From positions 1 through 14,803 of the forward strand of contig JBFJPL010000100.1 in the NCBI GenBank assembly GCA_041617155.1: a stretch of DNA of 14,803 bases, written 5' to 3'. Made by a program: the position numbers and the translations under genes. Under the pieces are notes generated by a model. The model saw only the letters and a list, made by a program, of their open reading frames with translations. It ran no database searches and was not told where the DNA came from. Source of the DNA: CAMYKD01 sp041617155 (GTDB taxonomy: Bacteria > Pseudomonadota > Alphaproteobacteria > Kiloniellales > JAKSDN01). Position 1 is the first letter of the stretch; the number at the start of each line of letters is the position of its first letter. Below, piece by piece: positions 13,438 through 14,803 of this stretch.

Positions 13438-14766
13438 TCAATCCACCTTGACGGCCTCGATATCCGCCTTGGCGCCGAAGCCCACGGTCATCGGAAACGC
13501 CACATGATGGCCACGTGTGGTGATGTTATCGTCGTGCACCGCGAAGCCGAAGGTGTAGGCGTTGCCCGCTTTGAGGATCTTGTCGTCCTCGGGATGGCCG
13601 GTGTCCATTTTACGGACCCATACAACGGTCCACATGCCGTCTTTCCAGGTTCCGACGACGTCGCTGTTGTCCGCCGCCGAGCCCTTGGCCATGGCACGGC
13701 TGACATAATATTCGGGAATCATGTCGCCCGCTTTCCAGCCCGCGTCGGGGTCGAACGCGACAGCGTTCTCCTCGGGGATGATCGAACTCGGCTGCGAGGT
13801 GTCACGGATTTGCTCCATGGTGCGTGACTTGAAGCCAACCTTTTGCGCGTCGAACATGTACTTCGGCTGGTTCTTCTCCTTGTCCCAGTTCTTCGAGAAA
13901 ATGTTCTTGCCGGCATCGGTCAGCCGGTACTCGAGGACATAGCCGTCATCGCCCATGCCGATCGGCCGGGACCGGTGACCGCGCCATTGCATGAGATCGA
14001 GAAACCCGCCGGAGGCCTTGAGCGCGGCGATCTCGTCCGGCGTCTTTGTCTTGTCCCAACTGGCATCGTCGTCGGTGCGCGAGGCCGGCAGATACTTGCG
14101 CACATCCGTCTTGCCAATGCCCTTGCCCAGCAGCCGCTGCGCCTTGACGTCGCCGCTCTTGGCAACGTCCGGCATGTCGCGCATCGCGGTGTGGCAAGAC
14201 AGCCAGCAGCCCTGCTCGGCGAACATGGGCACGCTGCCGTCGTCGACCAGCATCGACAGCCGGTCTTCGTAAATCGCCGGCTGACCCTCGTCCCACACCT
14301 TCTTGTGCAGGCGCGGCCAGCCCATCACCTTCCAATCTTGACCGTCGAAACGCCAGTGCGGGTGCGCAGTCCCGGGAAAACCGTTGCGCGTCTTCCACTG
14401 GAACCGGAAATAGGCATTCTCGCCGTCGTAGGCGGCCTGCACATTGAGGTCGATGACCGGCTGCTTGCCCTCGATCGGGTGCGGCTCCAACTTTTCACCG
14501 GATAGCATCACCTTGCCCATGTCCGCTTCCTCGCCTTCGTGGCAGGAAATGCAGGAGTCGCCCGCGATGACCTTCTTGTCGGCTCGTTTGTGACCGGGCC
14601 CGCGCAGCCACTGATAGCTCGATTGCCCGGGATAGAACAGCTTCACCGGCGTCGTCGGTATCGAGGACCAATCCGATGGCGGGGCCGACCAGGCTGGTGC
14701 TGAGATGCAGATCGCGGCTAACAGGCCGATACTGGCCCCTAGGTGACTCTTTGCTCGGGAATTCAT
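13438..14766 (-). CDS. Periplasmic c-type cytochrome with ethylbenzene-dehydrogenase-like haem-binding domain
   Basis: 442 aa with a signal peptide (hydrophobic 10-25, cleavage near AWSA). Near the N-terminus is a c-type haem site, GDSCISCHEGEE (69-80). The rest fits the EB_dh type of haem domain: VIDLNVQAAYDGENAYFRFQW (104-124, given by its ends VIDLNVQ and YFRFQW), YEDRLSMLVDD, then GCWLSCHTAMRDMP, a CX3CH motif at 187-192, WRGHRSRPIGMGDDGYV, and the C-terminal FGFAVHDDNITTRGHHV with FPMTVGFG. The family includes the haem b subunit of DMSO-reductase-type dehydrogenases and free periplasmic cytochromes; here no molybdoenzyme is visible. ATG 14766 has GAGAGGG seven bases upstream. It heads the operon with the NapC-type gene and rquA, and is a likely electron partner of the former. 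Confidence 0.85.
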   Translation of the reverse strand: MNSRAKSHLGASIGLLAAICISAPAWSAPPSDWSSIPTTPVKLFYPGQSSYQWLRGPGHKRADKKVIAGDSCISCHEGEEADMGKVMLSGEKLEPHPIEGKQPVIDLNVQAAYDGENAYFRFQWKTRNGFPGTAHPHWRFDGQDWKVMGWPRLHKKVWDEGQPAIYEDRLSMLVDDGSVPMFAEQGCWLSCHTAMRDMPDVAKSGDVKAQRLLGKGIGKTDVRKYLPASRTDDDASWDKTKTPDEIAALKASGGFLDLMQWRGHRSRPIGMGDDGYVLEYRLTDAGKNIFSKNWDKEKNQPKYMFDAQKVGFKSRTMEQIRDTSQPSSIIPEENAVAFDPDAGWKAGDMIPEYYVSRAMAKGSAADNSDVVGTWKDGMWTVVWVRKMDTGHPEDDKILKAGNAYTFGFAVHDDNITTRGHHVAFPMTVGFGAKADIEAVKVD

Positions 14767-14803
14767 CGCGTTGCCCTCTCGATCCAGGTTTTGCGGCATC
14801 TGC

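Noticed and set aside
13843..14505. 220-codon open frame on the plus strand
   Set aside because: Antisense to the EB_dh-type cytochrome; no start context, no motif.
1..14803. CRISPR arrays, insertion sequences, prophage or integrase genes
   Set aside because: No regularly spaced repeats, no transposase or integrase motifs and no long terminal repeats were seen.

Overview
The window reads as GC-rich chromosomal DNA from an alphaproteobacterium, most likely a Rhodospirillales-like facultative anaerobe or purple non-sulfur relative. The reasons are the codon bias, frequent GTG/TTG starts, the TPR-sulfotransferase and BTLCP families, and above all a rhodoquinone-biosynthesis gene (rquA) next to multihaem cytochromes. 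I see no rRNA, tRNA, transposase, phage gene or CRISPR array. All assignments were made by eye from translated sequence.

Layout, left to right. (1) 1-699, minus: the N-terminal part of an RND-efflux periplasmic adaptor that runs off the left edge. A 421-bp divergent gap rich in hairpins follows. (2) 1121-2038, plus: a ten-helix EamA/DMT permease whose 3' end overlaps by 38 bp the convergent TPR-sulfotransferase-like gene (2001-3611, minus). That protein has an unusual nucleotide-binding loop that reads as a Walker A motif. (3) 3711-6213, minus: a secreted TPR protein, an unrecognised 334-aa cytoplasmic protein, and a LapG-like transglutaminase-fold cysteine proteinase (BTLCP), read in the order BTLCP, unknown, TPR. 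An AT-rich island (about 6215-6356) precedes the BTLCP gene and holds its candidate promoter. (4) 6471-9936: a cluster of envelope proteins. It contains two remote paralogues of 212 and 211 aa (6471-7109 minus, 8833-9468 plus), a TerB-family protein, a lipoprotein with LolA/DUF4412-like layout, and a small secreted protein with an acidic tail. (5) 10269-11832, plus: a lipoprotein-type PQQ-dependent aldose sugar dehydrogenase and a 75-aa unknown with a textbook ribosome-binding site. (6) 11984-14766, minus: an apparent operon of an ethylbenzene-dehydrogenase-like haem-binding protein, a NapC/NirT/NrfH-type tetrahaem quinol dehydrogenase, and RquA.

The last block is the most interesting. RquA converts ubiquinone to the low-potential rhodoquinone. 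The NapC-type protein passes quinol electrons to the periplasm, and the first gene encodes a periplasmic c-type haem protein that could receive them. The three genes together look like a rhodoquinol-linked periplasmic electron-transfer module. I do not know of a described system with this composition. The gene content is read directly from the sequence; the joint function is inference.
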